25,672 bases of DNA from DATHTK01 sp035463295. Lineage in GTDB: Bacteria > Actinomycetota > Rubrobacteria > Rubrobacterales > Rubrobacteraceae. A model generated the notes under the pieces. That model was given only the letters and a program-made list of their open reading frames with translations. It did not search any database and was not told where the DNA came from. Both the position numbers and the translations under genes were made by a program. Positions 7,581 to 15,160 of the stretch are shown one piece after another (the first letter of the stretch is position 1; the number at the start of each line of letters is the position of its first letter). The stretch is taken from assembly GCA_035463295.1 (NCBI GenBank), contig DATHTK010000040.1, forward strand, positions 1-25,672. The letters run 5' to 3'.

Positions 7581-8602
7581 CACTCCCTCCCCCCGGCCGC
7601 GAGGAAGACCTTTATCTGCTCCGAGGGTCCACGGACCAGCTCGGCGAAGGCCTCCGGTCCCCTCTCCAGCGAGAGTACCGGCGGCAGCTCCCCGATGCTG
7701 GCCCTCCCCTCGACGAGCCACTCCAGCGCCTGCTCGTAGTCCTCCGCGGTGTAGGCGTAGGATCCCTGCAACGCGAGCTGGCCGCGCACCACGCCGTGGA
7801 ACCCCAACGTGGTCTCGTCGTCGTGGAGGCCGACCATCACGGCCCGCCCGCCCGGCCGCAGGAGCTCCAGCGACATGCGGCGCGTGACCTCCGCGCCGAC
7901 CGCGTCGATCACGAGCTCCGCCCCGAGGCCTTCCGTCGCCCCCTCGCGGACCTCCTCGCCCGAGGCGTAGGCGGCGTGCGCCCCGAGATCGAGGGCCTGC
8001 GCGCGACGCGCCTCGTGCGGCTCTACTACAGAGACGCTCCCTATCCCGTCGAGCACCGCGGCCTGGAGGCACATGAGGCCGATGGTGCCGGCGCCGATCA
8101 CGACCGCGTGCTCTACCGGGAAGCCGCCCGCCGTGCCGAGCCGCACGGCGTGCACCCCGTTCGCCAGGGGTTCGGCCAGCGAGCCCGTGCGGGCGCCGAC
8201 GCCCTCGGGCAGGGGGTAGACGTTCGCTTCGGGGGCGAGGACGTACTCGGCGAAGCCGCCCGGCGAGTGAATGCCGATGAGCGTCCGGTTCGGGCAGAGG
8301 TTCGTGTGCCCGGCGCGACACAAGGGGCAGATGCCGTCGGAGGAGAGCGGGTTCACAGCGACCGTGCGGCCGACGAGGTCCGGGTCCACGCCCTCCCCGA
8401 CCTCGGTGACGGTGCCGGCGAGCTCGTGGCCCATCACCAGCGGCGGGGTGCGGTTGCCCATCTTCCCGAGGTAGCCCTCGACCTCCGAGCCGCAGATTCC
8501 GACGGCGTCGGGGCGCAGGATCACATGCCCCGCCTCCACGTTCGGCTCGGGCACCTCCTCGACCGCCATCCACTCCGGTCCGTTCCATACCATCGCCTTC
8601 AA
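7580..8602 (-). CDS. Zinc-dependent medium-chain alcohol/polyol dehydrogenase, 340 aa
   Basis: MDR-family dehydrogenase. Expected catalytic zinc ligands are Cys37, His59, Glu60 and Glu144. The Rossmann motif is VVIGAGTIGL near 167-176. The structural zinc loop reads SSDGICPLCRAGHTNLC: three cysteines (92, 95, 103) remain and the first ligand is Asp89 instead of Cys. It resembles sorbitol, threonine and galactitol-phosphate dehydrogenases. In this operon it could be the first step, oxidation of a free sugar or sugar alcohol. The start is TTG at 8602, because GGAGGAG lies 8 nt upstream; the ATG at 8593 is the alternative. It overlaps the next SDR by 1 bp. Confidence 0.9.
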   Translation of the reverse strand: MKAMVWNGPEWMAVEEVPEPNVEAGHVILRPDAVGICGSEVEGYLGKMGNRTPPLVMGHELAGTVTEVGEGVDPDLVGRTVAVNPLSSDGICPLCRAGHTNLCPNRTLIGIHSPGGFAEYVLAPEANVYPLPEGVGARTGSLAEPLANGVHAVRLGTAGGFPVEHAVVIGAGTIGLMCLQAAVLDGIGSVSVVEPHEARRAQALDLGAHAAYASGEEVREGATEGLGAELVIDAVGAEVTRRMSLELLRPGGRAVMVGLHDDETTLGFHGVVRGQLALQGSYAYTAEDYEQALEWLVEGRASIGELPPVLSLERGPEAFAELVRGPSEQIKVFLAAGGRE

Positions 8603-8623
8603 GAGAAGATCTCCTCCCTTTCT

Positions 8624-9262
8624 CTAGTCACCCCGCAGGAGAATAGCGCGCGCCGGAGAGCCGTCCGAGCCCGCGAGCTTGAGTGGCAGGCACGCCAGCA
8701 GGTACTCCCCCGGCTCCACGCCCCCGAGCGCGAGACCCTCCAGGATCACCACGTCCGCCCCGAGGAGCGTGTGGTGCGTGTTGAACTCCTTGTCCTCGAA
8801 CGGCTCGACGGAGAGGTAGTCGACCCCTACGGTCTCGACCCCGATCTCCACCAGGTACTCGGCCGCCTCCCGGGATATGCCGACGTAATCCTCCGCGAAC
8901 CCCTCGCGGCCCAGCAGGTCCCGCTCCGTGCTACTGGTCCTAAGAAGGAGGCGGACCGTCCCGGCGACCTCCGCGGCCTCCAGGTCTTCGCGACCTATAT
9001 GCCCCTCGACGTGGGTCAGGTCCACGACGCGGCACGGCCCGAAGACGCGCGAGAGCTCCAGCGACTCCATCGACCAGCCCCCCGGGATGAAGTGCATCCG
9101 GGCGTCGACGTGGGTGCCCGTGTGCGCGCTCATCTCCCATCGGCTCAGGGTATTGGAGTCGCCCCTGTCGGTATGCTTGACGAACTCCTGAGACGGCGAG
9201 TCCTGGCCGGGCCACATCACCGAGCGAGAGCTCACCGGCGCCGTTATATCTATGATCTCCAT
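8624..9262 (-). CDS. Cyclase-family (kynurenine formamidase-like) metal-dependent hydrolase, 212 aa
   Basis: The signature SAHTGTHVDARMHF (residues 45-58) is the HxGTHxDxxxHF metal-binding motif of the cyclase/KynB family, with ligands His47, His51, Asp53 and His57. Family members hydrolyse amides, esters or lactones. In this operon, lactone opening or cleavage of a diketo acid are plausible roles, but neither is shown. There is no tryptophan-pathway gene nearby, so kynurenine formamidase is unlikely. The ATG begins one base after the TAG of the upstream cupin and lacks a clear ribosome binding site, which points to coupled translation. Confidence 0.86.
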   Translation of the reverse strand: MEIIDITAPVSSRSVMWPGQDSPSQEFVKHTDRGDSNTLSRWEMSAHTGTHVDARMHFIPGGWSMESLELSRVFGPCRVVDLTHVEGHIGREDLEAAEVAGTVRLLLRTSSTERDLLGREGFAEDYVGISREAAEYLVEIGVETVGVDYLSVEPFEDKEFNTHHTLLGADVVILEGLALGGVEPGEYLLACLPLKLAGSDGSPARAILLRGD

Positions 9263-9263
9263 A

Positions 9264-9593
9264 CTACTTGGGGCCGTAGCGGTCGGGGTCCTGGAAGACG
9301 TCTATGACGCACGTCCCGGCCTCGAGCCGGGCAGAGTGCTCCTCCCCGGCGCCGATCTCGTAGGTGTCGCCGGGCTCGTAGACGGCGCTCTCGCCGGAGA
9401 CGGTGAGGTGCAGCCGACCACTCACGACGACGCCCCACTGCGCGCCGTGGGAGTGCGCCGGCACCTCGACCTCCTCCTTGGCCCCGAAGAAGACCGCCTG
9501 GCCGTGCGGACTCGCGAGCAGCCGTCCGTCGAGCCCGGTAAAAGGCGTGTCCACCTCGGGCAGATCCCCCATCCAACCCGGAAACGGGTCCAT
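9264..9593 (-). CDS. Small cupin-domain protein, 109 aa
   Basis: First gene of the minus-strand operon. One cupin domain: motif 1 contains His47, His49 and Gln52 (PAHSHGAQWG) and motif 2 contains His86 (GAGEEHSARLEAG), so a metal site is likely. Such small cupins in sugar operons are often isomerases, lactonases or ligand-binding proteins; the activity cannot be assigned. The ATG at 9593 has AGGAGAT shortly upstream, and the frame beyond it is not cupin-like. It is transcribed divergently from the SDR gene at 9693. Confidence 0.82.
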   Translation of the reverse strand: MDPFPGWMGDLPEVDTPFTGLDGRLLASPHGQAVFFGAKEEVEVPAHSHGAQWGVVVSGRLHLTVSGESAVYEPGDTYEIGAGEEHSARLEAGTCVIDVFQDPDRYGPK

Positions 9594-9692
9594 GCGATCT
9601 CCTTTCCCTAGAGCGCGCCAGACGTTTGCGCGGCCGTTCCGGGCGTCATTATACTGATCCTTTTCGGGGTCCAGGAACGTTACGGGGGTGCG
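9594..9692. promoter_or_regulatory. Divergent promoter region with overlapping -10 elements
   Basis: The 99-bp gap separates the two operons. The plus strand has TATACT (9650-9655) with TTGCGC 18 nt upstream (9626-9631). The minus strand has a perfect TATAAT (9653-9648) but a poor -35. The two -10 hexamers overlap by four bases, so the promoters should compete or be controlled together. No clear operator palindrome was seen. Confidence 0.55.
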
Positions 9693-10457
9693 ATGGAGCG
9701 TCTTGCGGGCAAACGGGCTATAGTAACGGGCGCGGGGGCGGGGATCGGACGCGCGATCACCCTCAGGCTCTCCGCCGAAGGCGCCCGCGTGGCCCTCGCC
9801 GACCTGGACGAACCAGCAGCCGAAGGCACCGCTCGCGAGATCGAAGAGGCGGGCGGCGAGGCCCTCGTCCGGCGAACGAACGTAACCGAGGCCGTCCAGG
9901 TCGAGGCGCTCGTGAGCAGCGTCGTCGGGGAGTGGGGCGGCCTCGATGTGATGGTCAACAACGCCGGCGTGGGCGTAGCGGCGACCGCCGAGGAGACCGC
10001 AGAGGAGGACTGGGAGCGCCTTATGGCGGTGAACCTCAAGGGGACCTTCCTCGGGATCAAGTACTCCGTCCCCGCCATACGGGACTCCGGTGGGGGCTCG
10101 ATCGTGAACATGTCCTCCATCGCAGCGCTCGTCGGCATCCCAGACCGGGCCGCCTACTGCGCGGCCAAGGGCGGCATCCTCGCCCTCACCCGCGCGGCGG
10201 CCGTGGACCACATATCCGAGGGCATCCGCATAAACTGCATCGCGCCCGGCACGGTAGATACGCCGTGGGTGGACAGGATCACGGCCGGCTACGAAGACCC
10301 GGGCGAAGCGCGCGCCCGGATGGAGGCCCGCCAGCCGCACGGCCGCCTCGTCACTCCGGAGGAGATAGCCGCGATGGCCGCCTATCTGGCCTCCGACGAG
10401 TCTGCCTCCTGCGTCGGGGCGTGCATGGTCGTGGACGGGGGCATGACCGCCCGGTGA
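9693..10457 (+). CDS. SDR-family oxidoreductase, L-fucose/2-keto-3-deoxy-L-fuconate dehydrogenase-like, 254 aa
   Basis: Classical SDR with TGAGAGIG (residues 12-19), NNAG (89-92), Ser142, Tyr155 and Lys159. The segment INCIAPGTVDTPWVDRI resembles SDRs that act in oxidative L-fucose breakdown (L-fucose dehydrogenase or 2-keto-3-deoxy-L-fuconate dehydrogenase). It lies 38 bp upstream of the fuconate dehydratase gene, which supports that pathway. The first or the third oxidative step cannot be distinguished from sequence. The ATG at 9693 has only a weak ribosome binding site (GGGGGTG). Confidence 0.88.
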   Translation: MERLAGKRAIVTGAGAGIGRAITLRLSAEGARVALADLDEPAAEGTAREIEEAGGEALVRRTNVTEAVQVEALVSSVVGEWGGLDVMVNNAGVGVAATAEETAEEDWERLMAVNLKGTFLGIKYSVPAIRDSGGGSIVNMSSIAALVGIPDRAAYCAAKGGILALTRAAAVDHISEGIRINCIAPGTVDTPWVDRITAGYEDPGEARARMEARQPHGRLVTPEEIAAMAAYLASDESASCVGACMVVDGGMTAR

Positions 10458-10495
10458 GAGCCCGCAGACAGCCACGAAAAGGAGAAGTATAGAAG

Positions 10496-11812
10496 ATGCC
10501 CACCACAATAACCGGGGCGAGAGCCCTCGATATCCGTTTCCCCACGTCGCGCGACCTCTCCGGATCTGACGCGATGAACGAGGCCCCCGACTACTCGGCG
10601 GCGTACGTGATCCTGACGACGGACTCGGGACTCGAAGGTCACGGGCTGACCTTTACCATCGGTCGCGGCAACGAGCTCTGCGTCGCCGCCATAGAATCCC
10701 TCGCACCCCTCGTCGTCGGGAGGACGCTCGAGTCGTTCACCGAGGAGATGGGCGCCTTCTGGCGCCACGTGACCGGCGACAGCCAGCTCCGGTGGCTCGG
10801 ACCGGAGAAGGGCGTGATCCACCTCGCCACCGCGGCCGTCGTGAACGCCGTGTGGGACCTGTGGGCGAAGAGCGAAAACAAACCCCTATGGAAGCTGCTC
10901 TCGGAGATGAGCCCGGAGGAGATCGTCTCCTGCGTGGACTTCCGCTACATCACCGACGCCCTTACGCCCGAAGAGGCGCTCGAGATCCTGCGCGAGTGCG
11001 AACCCACGAAGGGGGAGCGCGAAGAGGAGATGCGCGAGTACGGGTTCCCGGCCTACACGACCAGCGCGGGCTGGCTCGGCTACCCGGACGAGAAGATCCG
11101 ACGCCTCTGTCGCGAGGCCGTCGCCGAGGGCTGGGGCCACATAAAGATCAAGGTCGGACGCGACGTGGAGGACGACGCCCGGCGCGCGCGGATCATCCGG
11201 GAAGAGATCGGCCCCGACCGCAACCTCATGATGGACGCGAACCAGGTCTGGGACGTCGGCGAAGCTATCTCGAACATGGAGCGTCTAGCGGACTTCGAGC
11301 CCTGGTGGATCGAGGAGCCGACGAGCCCCGACGACGTGCTGGGTCACGCGGAGATCGCGCGGGCGGTCGCCCCGTATGGGATCGGGGTGGCGACCGGTGA
11401 GCACTGCCAGAACCGGGTCGTTTTCAAGCAACTCTTTCAGGCGGAGGCGATGAGCTTCTGCCAGATAGACTCGTGCCGGCTCGGGGGGGTGAACGAGGTC
11501 ATCGCGGTCCTACTCATGGCGGCGAAGTTCGGGATTCCGGTGTGTCCGCACGCCGGAGGAGTGGGGTTGTGCGAGTACGTACAGCACCTCTCCATCTTCG
11601 ACTACGTCGCGGTCAGCGCATCGCTAGAGGACCGCGTGCTGGAGTACGTGGATCACCTGCACGAGCACTTCATCGACCCGGTGAGGATAAAGGACGGCCG
11701 CTACGTGCCACCAGAGCGTCCGGGGTACTCGATCGAGATGCACCCCGAGTCCCTCGAGGAGTTCGAGTTCCCGATCGGGAGCGCGTGGGCCACTGAGAGG
11801 AGCGTAACTTGA
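10496..11812 (+). CDS. fucD: L-fuconate dehydratase (enolase superfamily), 438 aa
   Basis: The N-terminal TSRDLSGSDAMN and GLEGHGLTFTIGRGNE are characteristic of the fuconate dehydratase (FucD/ENOSF1) group. Active-site residues fall where expected: Lys217 and Lys219 in KIKVG, Asp247 in DANQ, Glu273 in IEEPT, Glu302 in GEHC, His352 in CPHAGG and Glu383. The numbering is within a few residues of the Xanthomonas enzyme as I remember it. It would convert L-fuconate to 2-keto-3-deoxy-L-fuconate with Mg2+; related acids such as L-galactonate or D-arabonate may also be used. The ATG has AAGGAGAAG upstream. The stop overlaps the start of the next gene (TTGA). Confidence 0.93.
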   Translation: MPTTITGARALDIRFPTSRDLSGSDAMNEAPDYSAAYVILTTDSGLEGHGLTFTIGRGNELCVAAIESLAPLVVGRTLESFTEEMGAFWRHVTGDSQLRWLGPEKGVIHLATAAVVNAVWDLWAKSENKPLWKLLSEMSPEEIVSCVDFRYITDALTPEEALEILRECEPTKGEREEEMREYGFPAYTTSAGWLGYPDEKIRRLCREAVAEGWGHIKIKVGRDVEDDARRARIIREEIGPDRNLMMDANQVWDVGEAISNMERLADFEPWWIEEPTSPDDVLGHAEIARAVAPYGIGVATGEHCQNRVVFKQLFQAEAMSFCQIDSCRLGGVNEVIAVLLMAAKFGIPVCPHAGGVGLCEYVQHLSIFDYVAVSASLEDRVLEYVDHLHEHFIDPVRIKDGRYVPPERPGYSIEMHPESLEEFEFPIGSAWATERSVT

Positions 11813-12522
11813 ACGAGCGGGTAGCGGCGGTTCTGGGGGTGGGTCCGGGCCTCGGCGCCTCGGTGGCGAGGCGGTTCGCCCGGGAGGGCTTCGCTGTCGC
11901 GCTCCTGGCGCGCCGGGAGGAGAGCGTCGCGGGGGTGCGGCAGGAGATCGAGACCGACGGCGGCACGGCGATCCCCGTCTCTGCGGACGCGACCGACCCC
12001 AGATCGGTGACGTCGGCCTTCGAGCGGGTTCGCGGCGATCTCGGCGACCCGGAGGTCTTCGTGTACAACGCCGGCGCCTTCCAGATGGGCGGAGTGCTGG
12101 AGATCTCACCGGAGAAATTCGACGAGTGCTTCAAGGCGAACTGCGCCGGGGCGTTCTACGCCGCCCGGGAGGTCCTGCCGGCGATGGTAGAGGCCGGGCG
12201 CGGGACCGTACTCTTGACCGGAGCGACGGCGGCGTTGCGGGGTTCGGCGAGGTTCTCTGCGCTCGCGGTCGGCAAGTTTGGTCTGAGGGCGCTCGCGCAG
12301 TCGATGGCGCGGGAGTTCGGGCCGCAGGGCATACACGTCGCGCACGTCATAATAGATGGCCAGATCGACACCCCGAGGGTGCGCGAGATGTCCCCGGACC
12401 GCGAGGAGGACACTATGCTCTCGCCCGAGGCCATAGCCGAGACCTACTGGCGGCTGCACGCCCAGCACAGAACAGCCTGGACGCTGGAGATGGACCTGCG
12501 CCCCTCGGTGGAGAGCTTCTAG
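11809..12522 (+). CDS. SDR-fold protein lacking the catalytic tyrosine, 237 aa
   Basis: Rossmann-fold SDR with the altered nucleotide motif GVGPGLG (residues 10-16). The usual YxxxK reads LAVGK (152-156): the lysine remains but Tyr is replaced by Leu, and the catalytic Ser position is Thr/Ala in LLTGATAALRG. The frame is intact and the residue pattern is shared by a subfamily (KFGLRALAQSMAREFG, VAHVIIDGQI), so this is not a decayed gene. It may use another mechanism, bind a ligand or be regulatory. The TTG start overlaps the fucD stop by 4 nt with AGAGGAG upstream, so it is tightly coupled to fucD. Its stop codon overlaps that of the convergent gatD. Confidence 0.88.
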   Translation: MNERVAAVLGVGPGLGASVARRFAREGFAVALLARREESVAGVRQEIETDGGTAIPVSADATDPRSVTSAFERVRGDLGDPEVFVYNAGAFQMGGVLEISPEKFDECFKANCAGAFYAAREVLPAMVEAGRGTVLLTGATAALRGSARFSALAVGKFGLRALAQSMAREFGPQGIHVAHVIIDGQIDTPRVREMSPDREEDTMLSPEAIAETYWRLHAQHRTAWTLEMDLRPSVESF

Positions 12523-13283
12523 GCCCGGGCGCCGGTTATCCGGTTCGAGACCGACCCGAAGGCCGCCCTCTCCGCCGCGTCGTCGAGGGGTTCGAGCTCG
12601 AAAGCATCGTCGACCCGGCGCAGGGAGCTCAGGATCAGCTGGTCGGTGAGCCAGGGGTTCTTAGGGAGGAGCGAGCCGTGGAGGTAGGTGCCGTAGGCGT
12701 TGAGCCTGCGCGCCCCCTCGGTGCCGTCCTTGCCGTTGTTGCCGTGGCCGACGACGACCTCGCCGAGAGGTTCCACGCCGCTTCCGAGGTAGGTGCGGCC
12801 GCCGTGGTTCTCGAAGCCGACGATCTCGCGCGTCTCGTTCGTCTCCGGGGCGCGGACGCGTACCAGCACGTTGCCGATCAGGCGCTCCTCGTCGGGTTTG
12901 CGCGGCTCCGTAAAGAGGTCGAAGACGCCGATGCCGGGGAGCTTCTCCCCCTCCGGGGTCTCGTAGGAGTGACCCATGAGCTGGTAGCCGCCGCAGACGC
13001 CCAGGACCACGCCGCCGCTCTCGACGATGGCGCGTAGGTCCGCGCCCTTCTTCCCCGCCAGGTCCTCGACGAGGAGCGCCTGCTCCCTATCCTGTCCGCC
13101 GCCGAAGAGAAAGAGGTCACAGCCGGTGGGAGAGATCATCTCCCCCACCCCCACGTCCAGGACCTCGACCGGGATGCCCCGCCACTCGCAGCGCTTTCTT
13201 ATGGAGATGACGTTCCCGCGGTCGCCGTAGAGGTTCATCATGTCCGCGTAGAGGTGGTGGATAGTGAGCTTGATCCGTTCCAC
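12519..13283 (-). CDS. gatD: Lipid II isoglutaminyl synthase, glutaminase subunit GatD, 254 aa
   Basis: CobB/CobQ-type class I glutamine amidotransferase. The nucleophile is Cys97 in GVCGGYQLMG and the catalytic His is His202 in YGTYLHGSLLPKNP. The N-terminal LTIHHLYADMMNLYGDRGN is typical of GatD. With MurT it amidates the D-Glu of lipid II, supplying ammonia from glutamine. The start is GTG at 13283, with GGGAGGTG about 7 nt upstream. MurT lies on the same strand but 9.5 kb upstream, beyond an island of mobile DNA. A second copy of this gene's start region is at 16628-16667. Its own promoter is not obvious. Confidence 0.94.
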   Translation of the reverse strand: MERIKLTIHHLYADMMNLYGDRGNVISIRKRCEWRGIPVEVLDVGVGEMISPTGCDLFLFGGGQDREQALLVEDLAGKKGADLRAIVESGGVVLGVCGGYQLMGHSYETPEGEKLPGIGVFDLFTEPRKPDEERLIGNVLVRVRAPETNETREIVGFENHGGRTYLGSGVEPLGEVVVGHGNNGKDGTEGARRLNAYGTYLHGSLLPKNPWLTDQLILSSLRRVDDAFELEPLDDAAERAAFGSVSNRITGARA

Positions 13284-14115
13284 GGCATAACACCTCCCTT
13301 CCGTTCTGTGTTGACTATGGACGCTGCGTGTTCGAACCGCGCACGCCTCTCGACCTTTCCTGGTTTGTTGATTATATGCTCGATCAGCTCATGGACATCT
13401 TCCCTCGATGGGATAAAGCTACCGGCGGGGGCACCGGCAATCTCAATCTCGAGGCGTCCATCCCTGTATACTCTGGCCCTTAACCCCAGTGCCGCGTAGA
13501 TGCGGCGGCGCTCTTCGGGCGGGAAGAGGGCAAGATCGGTCCCGGCGTACGCGCTATAGAGGGCAAGTACGATAGCTAGATCATGCTGGAGCTCCTCTAT
13601 GCGCAACTTACGGTCAGTAGCCGCTTCAAGCTCACGCTCCGCAGTCTTACGCTCTCTATCCAACCGACTCAGCCGCTCCCGGAGTTCCTCTAGTGTCATC
13701 AGTCCGGCGGCTTGCTGGTCCTGGTATCGCTCACGCTTCGTGGCAATCTCGGCAAGCCTCTTGGCCCATCTGAGCGCCTCCTTCTTAGGGTCGCCCATCA
13801 GGGCGCGTTCTCGCTCCAGCCGAGCCTCTACCTGCTCTTCGATCATCTGGGGATCACTAAACAGACGAGTTACCCCGCTTCGCGCACGCGCTCGAAATAA
13901 TCGCCCTCGGCGGTTCTCGTGCGTCCCAGCACCTTTATGTCGTGCTTGGTAGACCACCAGATACCATAAGAGACAGACGGATCGAGCACGGCGGCGACCG
14001 CGGGCGAAACCAGAGCGGCGACCTCCTCAAATGTGTATGGGAAGTACCGATCTGCCTCGGTCGACACGCGGGCGTAGAGCACGGCCCGCTTGGGGGTTTG
14101 AGGTAAACTTCTCAT
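13238..14115 (-). pseudogene. Serine recombinase remnant A (internally deleted, frameshifted)
   Basis: The 5' end (ATG at 14115) encodes KRAVLYARVSTEA, the N-terminal motif of serine recombinases with the nucleophilic serine. It then runs into about 60 residues I do not recognise and stops at 13870. In another frame, LFSDPQMIEEQVEARLERER and the following coiled-coil region (MTLEELRERLSRLDRE) are the C-terminal part of a large serine recombinase. Most of the catalytic and recombinase domains are missing, so only about 280 of an expected 500 or so residues remain. The C-terminal frame runs through the gatD ribosome binding site and ends inside gatD (13238). Confidence 0.82.
13259..13301. repeat. 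gatD start-region repeat, copy A (functional gatD)
   Basis: This segment covers the first codons and ribosome binding site of gatD. It matches 16628-16667 with 29 of 33 bases identical, a 3-base gap, then 7 of 7 identical. Both copies directly follow serine-recombinase C-terminal remnants on the minus strand. The arrangement fits a pair of old attachment sites. Confidence 0.8.
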
Positions 14116-14127
14116 AAGCTGCGCTCC

Positions 14128-14197
14128 CTACGCGAGCGTAGAGCCGCCGGGTGTGTGGAGCACCGTGGGCGGCTCTGCTTCTGTTACTCACATTTTA
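14128..14197 (-). promoter_or_regulatory. Inverted repeats and -10-like box upstream of recombinase remnant A
   Basis: CTACGC-GA-GCGTAG (14128-14141) and a perfect 9-bp stem AGAGCCGCC/GGCGGCTCT (14140-14148 with 14168-14176) lie just upstream of the recombinase start. A minus-strand TAAAAT (14197-14192) could be the -10. No good -35 was found. This may be the old recombinase promoter/operator or part of an attachment site. Confidence 0.35.
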
Positions 14198-14281
14198 TCA
14201 CCGCGGAGGACCAAAAAGCCCATTTCTATGGAGGAAATGGTACGGTGGCGTTCTTCTCATCCTCCTCCCGGCCCCTGTAAG

Positions 14282-14846
14282 CTAAGGGTTGCCGTTCTCC
14301 TCGCTGGAGGGTGCCTGCACGCTCTTCCACTCTACAGTGTCCAGTACCTTCTGTGCCTTCAGGAGAAACGCGTCGAATTTATCTGCTGGCGCGGAGATGT
14401 CGGCAACCACAGGTTTGCCACTGACATCTACGAAAACGAACCGATCTTTGAATCCGACATCAGAAGCAAAGGAAACAATTGGAGTCCCGCCGGTCGGAAA
14501 GAGCGGGACGCAGGGTTGCCCTCCGCAGTACTCAGGGAAGTCCTCCGGCGTAGACGTAGCTATCACGTCTATCCGCAGCCCGGATGGGACGTTCGGTGAG
14601 GTCGGGCTTCGGCACGTGGTCCTCGACACAATTTCAGGACTGTACTCCAAGCGAACAGCCATCCACGAATTGCGAGCGACTCGAGGATCGCTCGACTGCT
14701 CGCCAGCGAACGGTGATGGCTATAACGTCCCAGGCCCTTGGGTGAATACAGATGAGGAAGCCTCGCTGGAACCGACCCTCAGCCGCCCTCGGGCTGCTCT
14801 GGTCAGAGATCGCGCCAGTGCCGCGAGGACGCCCACGGGTGGTCAC
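14282..14846 (-). pseudogene. Frameshifted hypothetical gene
   Basis: The 3' part (14282 to about 14716) reads EQSSDPRVARNSWMAVRLEY and ends with SAPADKFDAFLLKAQKVLDT and VEW. Its composition looks like a real secreted or lipoprotein-like C-terminus. Upstream, the likely continuation FLICIHPRAWDVIAIT is in another frame, and the first frame meets a TAG between them. No start with a ribosome binding site was found. I cannot assign a function. It lies in the accessory island and is more AT-rich than the surrounding chromosome. Confidence 0.45.
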
Positions 14847-15048
14847 AGTTACGTCGTCGAGTCCTGGGCGGTAGGACCGGATGCTAGCGGGCGGAGCTTG
14901 ACATGCACTACTTCGCAGAACGTATCCTCCATGCGCTTTGTGTGTAGAGTCGGTCGGGCTGGCATTGGCACCTTGGCCATATCGGCCAGGTTGCCGGGCG
15001 CTTCACTGGGCCAGTACCCTCTGCGCCACTCTTGATAGAAATTGCTAT

Positions 15049-15160
15049 TTAATTGTATCCCTTTGTCAAACCCTCCGATAGCAACTCGGTAATGGCGTTC
15101 ACAGCCTTTTCCTGCATGCCGGGCATCACGTGGGAGTAGGTGTCGGCCAAAACGCAGTCT
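15049..15160 (-). pseudogene. C-terminal fragment of a tyrosine recombinase (phage-type integrase)
   Basis: The residues LADTYSHVMPGMQEKAVNAI match the conserved C-terminus of tyrosine recombinases, including the nucleophilic Tyr in DTYSHV (15127-15144). About 12 residues follow before the TAA at 15049-15051. Everything upstream of about 15150 is lost, replaced by the end of the SRPBCC gene in another frame. It records a second, unrelated type of integrase in the same island. Confidence 0.75.

Noticed and set aside
7796..9307. 503-codon plus-strand open frame
   Set aside because: It lies opposite the alcohol dehydrogenase and cyclase genes, which have full catalytic motifs; the frame itself shows none.
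11809..12522. Calling the Tyr-less SDR a pseudogene
   Set aside because: The frame is complete, coupled to fucD with a good ribosome binding site, and the altered residues look like a consistent subfamily pattern.
15050..15070. Perfect TTGACA on the minus strand at the end of the integrase fragment
   Set aside because: It falls inside the integrase codons, and no matching -10 at 16-18 nt spacing was convincing.
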